In this document: one piece after another, positions 25,134 through 34,209 of the stretch
Layout of the letters: the number at the start of each line of letters is the position of its first letter
Numbering within the stretch: the first letter of the stretch is position 1
Source: Melioribacteraceae bacterium
Lineage (GTDB): Bacteria; Bacteroidota; Ignavibacteria; Ignavibacteriales; Melioribacteraceae
Assembly: GCA_023230485.1 (NCBI GenBank)
Contig: JALNXG010000003.1
Location: 37,443-101,442, forward strand
Length of the DNA stretch: 64,000 bases
Direction: 5' to 3'
The notes under the pieces: model-generated
The model's input: the letters and a program-made list of their open reading frames with translations, nothing else
The model's database searches: none
What the model was told of the DNA's origin: nothing
Program-made: the position numbers and the translations under genes

Positions 25134-26465
25134 TTACCTCATAATTGGAATTTGATTCTGAACAAACTTTCCGGTATTAATAATATCAATGATATTATAA
25201 GTTCCTAATTTTCTAGCACGTAAGAATCCAGACCACGCAGCATCAGCCAACAGACCTTTATCTAATAATTCAATAAGCCATTGATGAGCATAATCAGGTT
25301 TTATCTGTCTAATACCGGCTCTAATTTCGAGCAGCCATTTACGATTAAACTTTTCTTGCGATCCAATTGCAGGAGACATAATAATTGGAAGTCCCAATGC
25401 AGAATAAAAAGATAGTTCACTGGGCTTGGTCCATAGAATATCGGTGCTATGCATTAAACGATTAAATGTATTAAAATAATCTTCTATATTATTTTCGCAA
25501 AAAACTTCTATTTGTTTTGGGTCGTTACTAATTTCGGAAGCGACTTTTACAAAATAATTTTTAATATTTTCTCTTGTTCCGGCTACGAGATTAAGTTTTA
25601 TTTTATTCTCTAAAATGAGAGTTTTAAGACTCTTTGCTAACGCTGCCCCAATTTCTTTTTGGGCTCCAGCTCCACCAATAGAATAAGTTAAAGTTATTTT
25701 TTTGTCTACCTCAATAGCACAATTTTCTTCTCCTAAGAAATGACGAACATTAATACCATGCCTTGAACAAAACTCACCTTTAGGATCGAGCCTCTTTAAT
25801 CGTTGAGCAAGATCGTATTTTAGTACGTCAAGCTCCCTATTACCAATCAATTCAAGTGGTAATGGGAACCCGGTCAGTAATACTTTTTCATTTGGTACAC
25901 CGTAGGCACGAAGTCTTTGCTCCACCTTGCTACAAGGTGCAAAATAGGTTATCTTGCTCTCCCATGGATCTTTAGCCACCCAAACACGATTCAAGTCTGC
26001 ATCACAGATTATACAATAAACATCGCTTATACCACGCATATTGGCCGCAACTGCCGGAGCATAGAAAGATGTTATCATTGGCTGATCTTTCGTTCGGATT
26101 GTTTCTAACATTCCCGAACAAAGTCCACGTTTAATATTATGTTCTAGCAAATCAACTTGAAGTGTTTTATAAGACAGGTCTCTTAAAGGATATAAAGAGG
26201 GTATATGCAGGAGTGAATCTAAAAGCCCAAAGATAAAATTTCCGATAATAGGTAAACCTTTAGCACGTGAAATTAGTTCATAAGCACGAAGAACTCTCTT
26301 CCAAAGTTTTTGTTCACCTTTAGAAGTGGAGGAATCCACCCCAACATTAATTATTTTTCCATCCGCAATTGATTTTAGAGGATATACAGCTCTCTGATGC
26401 CCGAAGCCCATATCGGCAGATACGAGCCATACTTTTTTATTTTCAGTTTCTATCATTATACACAC
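25134..26465 (-). CDS. Putative GT-B-like protein, unknown function
   Basis: A 443-residue soluble protein. The start region VWLVSADMGFGHQRAV resembles the Gly-rich first loop of GT28/MGDG-synthase-like glycosyltransferases (GHxRA). A late segment ILWTKPSELSFYSALGLPIIMSPA resembles their sugar-nucleotide site (KPSE ... G.P.i). The middle contains SIGGAGAQKEIGAAL. A GT-B fold is therefore plausible, but no acceptor or donor is known. Two start codons are possible (26465, or the ATG three codons later at 26456, beginning MIETENKK). It has its own upstream region of 357 bp. Confidence 0.6.
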   Translation of the reverse strand: MCIMIETENKKVWLVSADMGFGHQRAVYPLKSIADGKIINVGVDSSTSKGEQKLWKRVLRAYELISRAKGLPIIGNFIFGLLDSLLHIPSLYPLRDLSYKTLQVDLLEHNIKRGLCSGMLETIRTKDQPMITSFYAPAVAANMRGISDVYCIICDADLNRVWVAKDPWESKITYFAPCSKVEQRLRAYGVPNEKVLLTGFPLPLELIGNRELDVLKYDLAQRLKRLDPKGEFCSRHGINVRHFLGEENCAIEVDKKITLTYSIGGAGAQKEIGAALAKSLKTLILENKIKLNLVAGTRENIKNYFVKVASEISNDPKQIEVFCENNIEDYFNTFNRLMHSTDILWTKPSELSFYSALGLPIIMSPAIGSQEKFNRKWLLEIRAGIRQIKPDYAHQWLIELLDKGLLADAAWSGFLRARKLGTYNIIDIINTGKFVQNQIPIMR

Positions 26466-26822
26466 ATTATTTTTATCTGGTAAAGTTAAGGTATCCTTTA
26501 AAATAATAATAGCTCTTTTTACGATTTATCAATTAAATAATATGTTTTAACATCAATTCTTATAGAAGTATATTCTCGAAAATAACAGCATTAAATTAGA
26601 GAAATGTATGTGAGAATATTTTTCATTAATAATCAATAGAAAAAAAGTCTTTATCAAAACCGAGTATTATATACTCACTTATTCAGCGGAATTATTAATA
26701 AGAAAAGCGGACAAAAAAAATTACTCGGGATATTGCACTTAATCCAAATGGTAATTCTCAAGCAAAAAGCTTGCTCTCACGATATAATTATGGTGAGAGC
26801 ATTTCGCTAACGATAATTTTAT
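26466..26822. other. 357-bp intergenic region
   Basis: AT-rich, with no open frame of note. It holds the terminator of the old-yellow-enzyme gene (26772-26801) at its right side and an 8-bp inverted repeat (ATATTCTC at 26570-26577, GAGAATAT at 26612-26619) of unknown meaning. The promoter of the gene ending at 25134 must lie here, but I see no convincing box. Confidence 0.6.
26766..26801 (-). terminator. Terminator after the flavin oxidoreductase gene
   Basis: A 9-bp stem (TGCTCTCAC at 26772-26780 with GTGAGAGCA at 26793-26801) is followed on the minus strand by AGCTTTTTGC. It lies 22 bp past the stop codon. Confidence 0.75.
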
Positions 26823-27893
26823 TTATTTGTAATCAGTATAACCTTTTGCGCCGGGAGAATAAAATGTAGTGGTATCAGGCTTCGTTAGTTCAGTTCCATT
26901 TTTTAATTTCGTTACTAAATCAGGATTAGAAATAAATGGTTTCCCGAAAGCTACTAAATTAGCTTTATCCTCTTCCAAGTCTTTTTCTGCCAGCTCTGCA
27001 TCATATCCACCGGCTAGAATTACGGTACCTTTGAAATTATCTCTGATTGATTTTTTTACAGATGGTTTTACTTCAGGTGCACCCATTGAACTATGATCGG
27101 CGATATGAATATATACTATCCCAATTTCGCTAAGTTTCTTTGATAAGATAGCATAAGTCTCTTCAATCTCATCATAAAACTTCATACCATTTGCTGCTCC
27201 ATAAGGAGAAACACGAATACCGACTTTATTGCCGCCGATAGCGTCTGTAACTTTTTGTGCTACTTCTAAAACGAACTTAATTCTATTTTCTATCGAACCG
27301 CCATACTCATCTGTGCGCTGATTTGTAATTGGGCTGATGAATTGTTCAATCAAATAACCGTTAGCACCGTGAAGTTCAATACCATCGAATCCTGCATCGA
27401 CAGCATTCTTAGCACCTTGAACAAATTCGGCAATTGCATCTTTAATATCTTGGAGGCTCATTTCCTCAGGAGCGGGATATTGTTGGAGTTCTTTCTGATC
27501 TGTCCATATACTACCTTCGAGCTGTAATGCTGATGGTGCGATTACTTTTGCGTTTTCAGGCATATTAAGCGAATGAGATACTCTGCCCGTATGCATCATC
27601 TGCACAAAAATTTTCCCACCCTTATCATGTACTGCGGTAGTTACTTTCCTCCATCCTTCAATTTGCTCTTTGTTAAAAATCCCCGGAATACGTGAATAAC
27701 CAAGTCCATTTGGTGATGGAGAAGTGCCTTCTGTAATTAATAACCCTGCATCAGCTCTTAATGAATAATATTCTTCCATTAGATTATTTGGAATGTTTCC
27801 GATAGCTCGACTTCTTGTCATTGGTGACATTACAATTCTGTTCTTTAATTCAATATCACCTAATTTATACTCACTAAATAATTTCTTTTCCAT
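26823..27893 (-). CDS. Old-yellow-enzyme family alkene reductase (NemA-like)
   Basis: A 356-residue FMN-dependent TIM-barrel enzyme. It shows NRIVMSPMTRSRA at the N-terminus, VQMMHTGRVSH, the substrate/FMN motif ELHGANGYLIEQFISP followed by NQRTDEYGGSIENR, and a C-terminal FGKPFISNPDLV. Members reduce activated C=C bonds or nitro compounds with NAD(P)H. Length and motifs are standard. It is monocistronic, with its own terminator downstream. The physiological substrate is unknown; detoxification of electrophiles is typical. Confidence 0.93.
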   Translation of the reverse strand: MEKKLFSEYKLGDIELKNRIVMSPMTRSRAIGNIPNNLMEEYYSLRADAGLLITEGTSPSPNGLGYSRIPGIFNKEQIEGWRKVTTAVHDKGGKIFVQMMHTGRVSHSLNMPENAKVIAPSALQLEGSIWTDQKELQQYPAPEEMSLQDIKDAIAEFVQGAKNAVDAGFDGIELHGANGYLIEQFISPITNQRTDEYGGSIENRIKFVLEVAQKVTDAIGGNKVGIRVSPYGAANGMKFYDEIEETYAILSKKLSEIGIVYIHIADHSSMGAPEVKPSVKKSIRDNFKGTVILAGGYDAELAEKDLEEDKANLVAFGKPFISNPDLVTKLKNGTELTKPDTTTFYSPGAKGYTDYK

Positions 27894-28023
27894 TTTTACC
27901 TCTTTATATGTTAATATTTCAATTTATTTATAATGTTATAACATCTATATGATAAAAAAGATTCCCAAAAGATTCAAAAAAGATTCAAAAAATAATGTCC
28001 CTAGATATGAAATATTGAAAAGA

Positions 28024-28069
28024 ACATAAAAAAACCTCGAAGAAAGTGAAAGCCACTTAAATCCGAGGT
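28024..28069 (-). terminator. Branched hairpin terminator after the SLOG-like gene
   Basis: The outer stem ACCTCG (28034-28039) / CGAGGT (28064-28069) encloses an inner stem AAGTG (28044-28048) / CACTT (28054-28058). On the minus strand a run of T follows. It lies 80 bp after the stop of the minus-strand gene at 28150. Confidence 0.75.
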
Positions 28070-28149
28070 AAAATTGATATTGAGATTCATAAAAGAATAT
28101 ATTCGTTTATCCAAGGTTTCAGGAGAATCGAGAAAACGAAAATATCCTC

Positions 28150-28698
28150 TTATTTAAAACTTCTTGCGAATAAATCAATAATTGCTTTCCTGCCATTATC
28201 CTGTAAGAAACGTGTTCCTGTACCTACGAAATGAGGATGTTGAATAACCGGATCATCGCATTTAACCCATTTCAGATGCTCCCAAGTAAACCAAGCATCT
28301 TTTTCTTGATCGAAAACGAAAATTGGTTTATTACAAATTTTAGCAAATTCTGCACCCCAACCCGTGCCACCTTTAACGGTGTTATCATCAAGTATATGAC
28401 CGATAACATAAATCTCTTGACCGTTATTAATTTGATACCATATACTTTGCAATACTTTTCTAAGTTTTGGTGTAGCAGTATAATTTCGGTTAAGTAATTT
28501 AGAAATATATTCCAAACTCACATCGCCATTTTTAAGTTCGTCATGATTAAGCACTCTGATGCCACGACCGCGTTCGATATTATGTCCTTCAAAAGTAAAA
28601 TTAACTTCTTCAATTCCTAAACTTTCAGCAGTTTTTCCAAATTCAGCTTCTGCGCCTTGAATTCCACCACTAAATAAAATCACTTCTTCTTTATTCAT
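28150..28698 (-). CDS. SLOG/molybdenum-carrier-like nucleotide-binding protein
   Basis: A 182-residue soluble protein with a Rossmann-like opening (ILFSGGIQGAEAEFG), a central IYVIGHILDDNTVKGGTGWGAEFAK and then KPIFVFDQ. The strand-Gly-Gly-Thr-Gly-helix layout is that of SLOG/LOG-type or putative molybdenum-cofactor-carrier proteins, which bind nucleotides or modified bases. The family assignment is by pattern only. It is monocistronic, with a terminator downstream and a 203-bp divergent region shared with the LytS-type kinase upstream. Confidence 0.55.
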   Translation of the reverse strand: MNKEEVILFSGGIQGAEAEFGKTAESLGIEEVNFTFEGHNIERGRGIRVLNHDELKNGDVSLEYISKLLNRNYTATPKLRKVLQSIWYQINNGQEIYVIGHILDDNTVKGGTGWGAEFAKICNKPIFVFDQEKDAWFTWEHLKWVKCDDPVIQHPHFVGTGTRFLQDNGRKAIIDLFARSFK

Positions 28699-28842
28699 TT
28701 GCTTTCCTTTTCTTAATTATTAATTATTAGATGATAAAAACAGTTCAAAGATACACACACTTTTTAAAAGAAGCATTATTACCGGATATAAATAATATAC
28801 CCTATTTTAATTATCAATTAAAAGTATTTCAAATATCACTCA

Positions 28843-28858
28843 TTTGGATTAATCCAAA
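28843..28858. promoter_or_regulatory. 16-bp perfect palindrome (putative operator)
   Basis: TTTGGATTAATCCAAA is a perfect 8+8 palindrome overlapping the -33 element of the kinase promoter, 44 bp before the start codon at 28902. Its position suits a repressor or activator site. Confidence 0.55.
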
Positions 28859-28872
28859 CTGTATTATATTTG
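28843..28872 (+). promoter_or_regulatory. Bacteroidota-type -33/-7 promoter of the LytS/LytTR pair
   Basis: TTTG (28843-28846), an 18-bp spacer and TATATTTG (28865-28872) match the TTTG-N17-23-TAnnTTTG consensus of the Bacteroidetes primary sigma factor. The start codon follows 29 bp later. Confidence 0.6.
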
Positions 28873-28901
28873 AAAGACATTTTTGCTATTAATGGGGACA
28901 T

Positions 28902-30848
28902 ATGAAGTCAATTATTTTATTCTCATTACTCCTATTTTCGGAAAGTGCCTTAGGGCAATCCAGTCTTCAATTTAAAAAAGAGATAGATTCACTTCAACTA
29001 GCTGCCGGCAAGTCTCTAACGACTAAAGATAGTCTTATCGCTATTCAAACCTATTATCAGATTGCAAAACTATATGATCGAAATGGTGATTTAGAGAAGA
29101 GTAACGAATTCTTGATTAAAGCGCTCGAAGGAGCAAAGGAATTAAAAGAATATAAATTAACCGGGCAAGTTTCCAATTATCTCGCATCTAATTATAGTTC
29201 AGTTAGTAAACGTAAGGAAGCATTAACTCTTTATGAGGATGCTTATAATATGTTTGCGTTAATTAAAGATACTTTGCGGATGTCAGCAGTATTAATAAAT
29301 ATCGGCACTGAATATGTATCACTCACAGAATATCAAAAAGCTATTGAAACAGAATTAAAAGCCCTACGCCTAAAAGTGGCGGCTAAAGACAGCTCCAATA
29401 TTGCCTATTTCCATATTTCACTCGCTGAACTATTTTTCAAAATCAAAAATTTTGATAAATGGGAAGAATACCTATTTACCGCCAAGAAACTTTCGGAAAA
29501 TGAAGAATATGCTGACTTCCATACACGCACTAAAACTCTTAATGAATTAGGTGAATATTATCGCCGTAAAAATAATATTCGAAAATCGATTGAGACTTAT
29601 AAAACAATCTATAATATTAGTCTGAAAGAAGAATATATAAATGGAATATCAATTGCATTGACTAATCTTGTGCCATTATATATCAGGACCGGTGATTATA
29701 TAAATGCAGAAAAAGCGGCTTATCAATCACTTGAGTTTGATAAAAAGAGAAATTATGTATCGGGTATTATATATAATCTTGTTCAACTCGGTTCGCTAAA
29801 TAGGAATCTGAATCGCAATGCGATATCTCAGAAATATCTTTTAGAAGGATTGACACTCGCTCAAAAACATAATTCAAAGGAAAATGAAATTAGGGCTTAC
29901 GAAGAATTATACTTGGTGAATAAAAATCTATCTAATCCAAATGAAGCATTAAGATATTATGAAAAATATATTACAGAAAGGGATTCGATTTTAGATCAAG
30001 AAACAAAAAGAAATATTGCTGAAATTGAAACAAAATACGAAACTGAGAATAAAGAGAATAAGATTGCTCTTTTAGACAATGAAAATAAATTGCATCTGAA
30101 TGAACTTGCAAATCAAAGAATATTAATTGCAGGAATTATTATATCTGCATCTCTTTTTATTCTACTGGGGTTTATTTATTACCGTCATAATAAAACGAAA
30201 GATGAATTAAAGACACTTCTTGCTGAACATAAAATGCTCCGCTCACAAATGAATCCGCATTTTATTTTTAATTCATTAATGGCTATTCAAAATTATCTTT
30301 TTAAAAATGATTCGCTCAAAACAGCGGATTATCTTTCGGAGTTTGCATCGTTAATGAGATTAATTCTTACAAGCTCGCGTGAGGATAAGATATCACTTGA
30401 AGATGAACTTAAAATTACAAACTATTATTTAAGTCTTCAGAAAATGAGATTTAATAATGCATTTGAGTATACCATAAATGTGGATAATAATATAGATCAA
30501 GCTGCTACTTTCCTCCCCCCAATGCTTATTCAGCCTTTTATAGAAAATGCGGTGGAACATGGAATGAAAATATTTGCTAATAACGAAGGCAGAATCATTA
30601 TCGATTTTACCATTCGTGATTCCGAATTAAGAATAGTAATTACTGACAATGGACAGGGACTGATAGATAAGAAACAAGATGGGCATATATCTTACGCTAC
30701 TCAAATTACAAAAGAAAGAATTGCTGCGATTGAGAAAATGAAAAACGGAAGGATTAAATTAGAGATTACGAATATTCTCGAAGATATTACTACTAAAGGT
30801 ACTTCGGTAGTTTTTACAATTCCAGAAACATTTTATAATGTTAAGTAG
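28902..30848 (+). CDS. LytS-like TPR sensor histidine kinase
   Basis: A 648-residue sensor. It has a signal peptide (about 1-18), then about seven TPR-like repeats in the periplasm, one membrane helix (near 402-425, ILIAGIIISASLFILLG) and a His_kinase (LytS-type) core. The phospho-acceptor is His453 in QMNPHFIFNSL. The ATPase part shows PPMLIQPFIENAVEHG and the G box TDNGQGL. It is an operon with the LytTR regulator that starts 6 bp after its stop. Periplasmic TPRs probably bind a peptide or protein signal. It sits behind a Bacteroidota-type promoter. Confidence 0.93.
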   Translation: MKSIILFSLLLFSESALGQSSLQFKKEIDSLQLAAGKSLTTKDSLIAIQTYYQIAKLYDRNGDLEKSNEFLIKALEGAKELKEYKLTGQVSNYLASNYSSVSKRKEALTLYEDAYNMFALIKDTLRMSAVLINIGTEYVSLTEYQKAIETELKALRLKVAAKDSSNIAYFHISLAELFFKIKNFDKWEEYLFTAKKLSENEEYADFHTRTKTLNELGEYYRRKNNIRKSIETYKTIYNISLKEEYINGISIALTNLVPLYIRTGDYINAEKAAYQSLEFDKKRNYVSGIIYNLVQLGSLNRNLNRNAISQKYLLEGLTLAQKHNSKENEIRAYEELYLVNKNLSNPNEALRYYEKYITERDSILDQETKRNIAEIETKYETENKENKIALLDNENKLHLNELANQRILIAGIIISASLFILLGFIYYRHNKTKDELKTLLAEHKMLRSQMNPHFIFNSLMAIQNYLFKNDSLKTADYLSEFASLMRLILTSSREDKISLEDELKITNYYLSLQKMRFNNAFEYTINVDNNIDQAATFLPPMLIQPFIENAVEHGMKIFANNEGRIIIDFTIRDSELRIVITDNGQGLIDKKQDGHISYATQITKERIAAIEKMKNGRIKLEITNILEDITTKGTSVVFTIPETFYNVK

Positions 30849-30854
30849 GCGGAT

Positions 30855-31604
30855 ATGATAAACACAATAATTATTGATGATGAAAAAAGCTGCCTTGAAG
30901 CGGTTTCTATAATTCTTAATAATAATTTTAATAGTATAAAAATTATTGGTGAAGCTAATTCAGTAAAAAGTGGAATTGAATTACTCAAAAAAGAAAAACC
31001 GGAACTACTTTTTCTCGATATTGATTTAGGAGATGGGACAGGCTTCGATATCTTGAGAGCGATTGATTGTAAAAAAATAAAAGTGATTTTTATTACTGCA
31101 TTTCATGAATACGCAATAAAGGCATTTAAGTTTAGTGCTTTCGATTATTTACTTAAACCGCTTAAAGCGAGCGACTTAATAGCCACCGTCAATAGGGTGA
31201 TTGAAGAATCTTTGGATAAAGATTATTCTGATAAGTTTGATGCAATGCTTTCAAATTTTAGCTCGGTTCACCCTAAATTAAAAAAGATGGTTCTTAAAAC
31301 ATCCGATAAAATTCATGTCGTAAATATTAATGATATCATACATTGTAAAGCCGATAATACATATACAACATTCTTCCTCGTAACAGGTAAAAAGATAGTT
31401 GTATCTAAACCACTAAAGAAATATGAGGAGATGTTATCAGATAATGGGTTTATGCGAGTTCATCAATCACATTTAATAAATCTAAATTATATTCAGCATT
31501 TAAATAAGCAGGATGGTGGTATTTTAGTAATGTCAGATAATTCCGAAATCCCTGTTTCTTACCAGCAGAAACAAGCATTAACGAAATACTTCGAGTCGTT
31601 ATAA
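30855..31604 (+). CDS. LytTR-family response regulator (partner of LytS-like kinase)
   Basis: A 249-residue regulator: receiver domain 1 to about 120 with Asp55 (FLDIDLGDG) and Lys102 (LKPLK), then LytTR DNA-binding about 140-245 (MRVHQSHLINLNYIQHL). The 6-bp gap to the kinase gene makes this a cognate pair. Its targets are unknown; the secreted lipoprotein and OmpA genes immediately downstream are candidates. Confidence 0.93.
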   Translation: MINTIIIDDEKSCLEAVSIILNNNFNSIKIIGEANSVKSGIELLKKEKPELLFLDIDLGDGTGFDILRAIDCKKIKVIFITAFHEYAIKAFKFSAFDYLLKPLKASDLIATVNRVIEESLDKDYSDKFDAMLSNFSSVHPKLKKMVLKTSDKIHVVNINDIIHCKADNTYTTFFLVTGKKIVVSKPLKKYEEMLSDNGFMRVHQSHLINLNYIQHLNKQDGGILVMSDNSEIPVSYQQKQALTKYFESL

Positions 31605-31739
31605 ATATTTAGTCATTCAAATTCTGTTTAGAACCACTCCAATTCAAGTTCTTGCTGCGCTTTTACAAGTTCATTCATTTTATCTATTCCAATAAAATTA
31701 ATTTAATACTGCTAATTAATTCCTTGTGGAGTACTAAAT

Positions 31740-34199
31740 ATGAAAAATCTAATTTACTTAATTCTGCTTCTTGTAATAATATCTTTTAACGGATGCAAAA
31801 AAGATAATCCTACCGAACCAGATAATAACAATAAAGCTCCTGAAACTATAATTAATGATAAAGCCAAACCGATCGATGATGAACTACGAAATAATTTAAC
31901 GATAACAGACACATCAAATTTTACGATGACATTACCTTCATCAATGGTTTCACAAAAAAATATCAAGGTAGGCGATATATTAGTTGATAAACCTTCATCC
32001 AAAGCCCGATATGGATTTCTCCGGACAATCACTTCTATCCAATCAAGTGGAGCAAATGCAACTATTACCACCTCTCAAGCGACACTTAAAGATGTTATTA
32101 AACAAGGAAAAATCAATATTAAGAAAGCGAAACTCTCGAAGAGCAATCTTGAATCAATTAAGCTAATGAGTGGTGCTAAACTCTCGAAAAGCAATGTACT
32201 TAACAAACAAGATATGATTGGAATTGATTGGAATTTCGATAATGATCTTTATAAAAGCGGTAATAATTATGTAAATATAAATGGGAATTTTCTTTTTGAT
32301 ATCGATTTGAATTTCGATTTGGAAGTTGATTTAACGGGCGTGGATTATTTCAAAACCTCAGTTGAAGTCAATCAGGATATATCAATGCGTCTAAAATCAA
32401 ATTTTAGTAAAGAATTATCTGACGTTAAAATTCCATTTGCTAAAGCAATTTTCAATCCTATTGTATTTGTTGTAGGAATTATTCCAGTTGTTCTCGTGCC
32501 TGAGGTTACATTATATATTGGTGCTAATGGTAAAGTAACTGCCGAAACAGAATCGTGGTGTAAAGAATCCTTCACAGGTGAATATGGTCTGGAATACAAG
32601 AATGATAATTGGAATCCAATAAAAACAGATAATTTTCAAAAGGATTATTTAGTGCCTAATACAAGAACAGGCAATAGTTTCAAAGCATTTGTTGGTCCAA
32701 AAACCTCTATTAAATTATATGGAGTAGCTGGACCTTATGTAAGTTTAGATGCAATTTCTGAACTAAAAACAACCGCCGCAGCTTCTGGTGTTAAAATCGA
32801 TTTCTTAATTGCGTTTGAATGTAATGCTGGAGCTGAAGTTGAAGTATTAGGATGGGAGCTGCTTAATTATTCTAAACAAATTTTCGTAAAAGAAATTTAT
32901 AGATATACAAATAACGGTGGTACAACAGAAAAACAATTTAAAATTACATATCCATCTCCGGGGCTATCTGTGGTGAAGGGCGATTTAATAAAGATAACTA
33001 CATTTAGTTCCGGGGATAATCCTAATTACGTAAAATTCTTTATAGACGATAAAGAAGTTTATACGGATAATTCCGCCCCCTATGAATATGAATGGATGAC
33101 GCAGAATTTTTCTGCCGGTGGTCATTCAATTAAAACCATTGCCTATTACTCAAACTTAACATTAGAAGCTGTTGTTTCGGTTTCAATTAGAGAAGGCAAT
33201 TGGACAAAAATAGATATTGGTAATCTACTTGGCGCGTCTGAAATTATACATAGAATTTATTTCTTAAATGAAAGTGTCGGCTTCGCAGTTGGTGGAGCGG
33301 TTAATACATCATTTATCTTAAAGACAACTGATGGTGGTAATTCATGGAAGAGAGTACTATATAAAAATGGTCCTGAAGATCATGAAGTAACTGATATTAT
33401 TGCAGAAAATTCTTCCGTACTTTATGCAATAACAGATAACTATTTATATTTATCGACAGATAATGGTGAGTCTTGGAATCCATTTCAACCAAGTGGAGAA
33501 GTATATAGCAGAATCGGTGGAAGTAAAATGGCTATTGGTTCAGAGGGATTAATCATCGCAGGTTATGGCTCATTCTATTTAAAGACCTCTTCACAAGACG
33601 GTACAGCGTGGAAAGAAATTCCTAATTACATCGATATTTATGTCGGCAGCGCACTTGCAATAAAGTATCTATCAGGCAAAAAAATTGTTGTTCTCGATAG
33701 AAAGGATAATAATTATGGAGAGAATAGACCATTACACTTATTATTCAGTTATGATGGTGGATATACATGGGAAAGTAAAGCGTTAAACATTCCATTCGAA
33801 TGGGAACCTGTGGATATGGATTTTGCAGATGACACGAACGGATGGATTGTGGGAAAAGATCAAAATGATCGCGGCTTCATTCTCTCTACTAACAATGGCG
33901 GTGATAGTTGGCAATTACTTGTCGATCCGGTTAAAGAAGAACTATTTAGCTTATTCGCAGTGGATTTTACTGATTATCAGCATGGATTTACTGCCGGCTC
34001 ACTTGTCGATCTTGAACAAGGTGGTATTTCATGGCATCAAGGAATTCTAAGCAGCAACAACAAAGGAATTAACTGGAGCAATCATAAACTTAATAATTAT
34101 GATTTAAATGGAGAAGTGAGAACTTTATTCTTCTTAGATATAAATAATGGCTGGGCAGCCGGCTCGAAGAAAGTTATGTATAAATATAAAATTAATTAA
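31740..34199 (+). CDS. Large lipoprotein with Ig-like and YCF48/BNR-type repeats
   Basis: An 819-residue lipoprotein (SFNGC lipobox, Cys19, followed by a KKDNPTEPDNN linker). Residues about 40-400 have no recognised family and contain a short duplicated KLSKSN motif. Residues about 405-480 resemble an Ig-like domain (VKFFIDDKEVYTDNSAPYEY). Residues about 485-819 are photosystem-II-assembly/BNR-like propeller blades (LKTTDGGNSWKR, STDNGESWNPF, STNNGGDSWQLL). It is surface or periplasmic, perhaps a binding or adhesion protein. It is close to the OmpA-type gene that follows (10-bp gap). Confidence 0.8.
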   Translation: MKNLIYLILLLVIISFNGCKKDNPTEPDNNNKAPETIINDKAKPIDDELRNNLTITDTSNFTMTLPSSMVSQKNIKVGDILVDKPSSKARYGFLRTITSIQSSGANATITTSQATLKDVIKQGKINIKKAKLSKSNLESIKLMSGAKLSKSNVLNKQDMIGIDWNFDNDLYKSGNNYVNINGNFLFDIDLNFDLEVDLTGVDYFKTSVEVNQDISMRLKSNFSKELSDVKIPFAKAIFNPIVFVVGIIPVVLVPEVTLYIGANGKVTAETESWCKESFTGEYGLEYKNDNWNPIKTDNFQKDYLVPNTRTGNSFKAFVGPKTSIKLYGVAGPYVSLDAISELKTTAAASGVKIDFLIAFECNAGAEVEVLGWELLNYSKQIFVKEIYRYTNNGGTTEKQFKITYPSPGLSVVKGDLIKITTFSSGDNPNYVKFFIDDKEVYTDNSAPYEYEWMTQNFSAGGHSIKTIAYYSNLTLEAVVSVSIREGNWTKIDIGNLLGASEIIHRIYFLNESVGFAVGGAVNTSFILKTTDGGNSWKRVLYKNGPEDHEVTDIIAENSSVLYAITDNYLYLSTDNGESWNPFQPSGEVYSRIGGSKMAIGSEGLIIAGYGSFYLKTSSQDGTAWKEIPNYIDIYVGSALAIKYLSGKKIVVLDRKDNNYGENRPLHLLFSYDGGYTWESKALNIPFEWEPVDMDFADDTNGWIVGKDQNDRGFILSTNNGGDSWQLLVDPVKEELFSLFAVDFTDYQHGFTAGSLVDLEQGGISWHQGILSSNNKGINWSNHKLNNYDLNGEVRTLFFLDINNGWAAGSKKVMYKYKIN

Positions 34200-34209
34200 A
34201 GGAGCAAGA

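Noticed and set aside
31754..32071. 105-residue minus-strand open frame
   Set aside because: It is antisense to the N-terminus of the large lipoprotein, whose lipobox and linker are convincing.
34147..34209. N-terminal extension of the OmpA/LamG protein
   Set aside because: It overlaps the preceding gene and would bury a good signal peptide; AAAGGAG points to the ATG at 34210.
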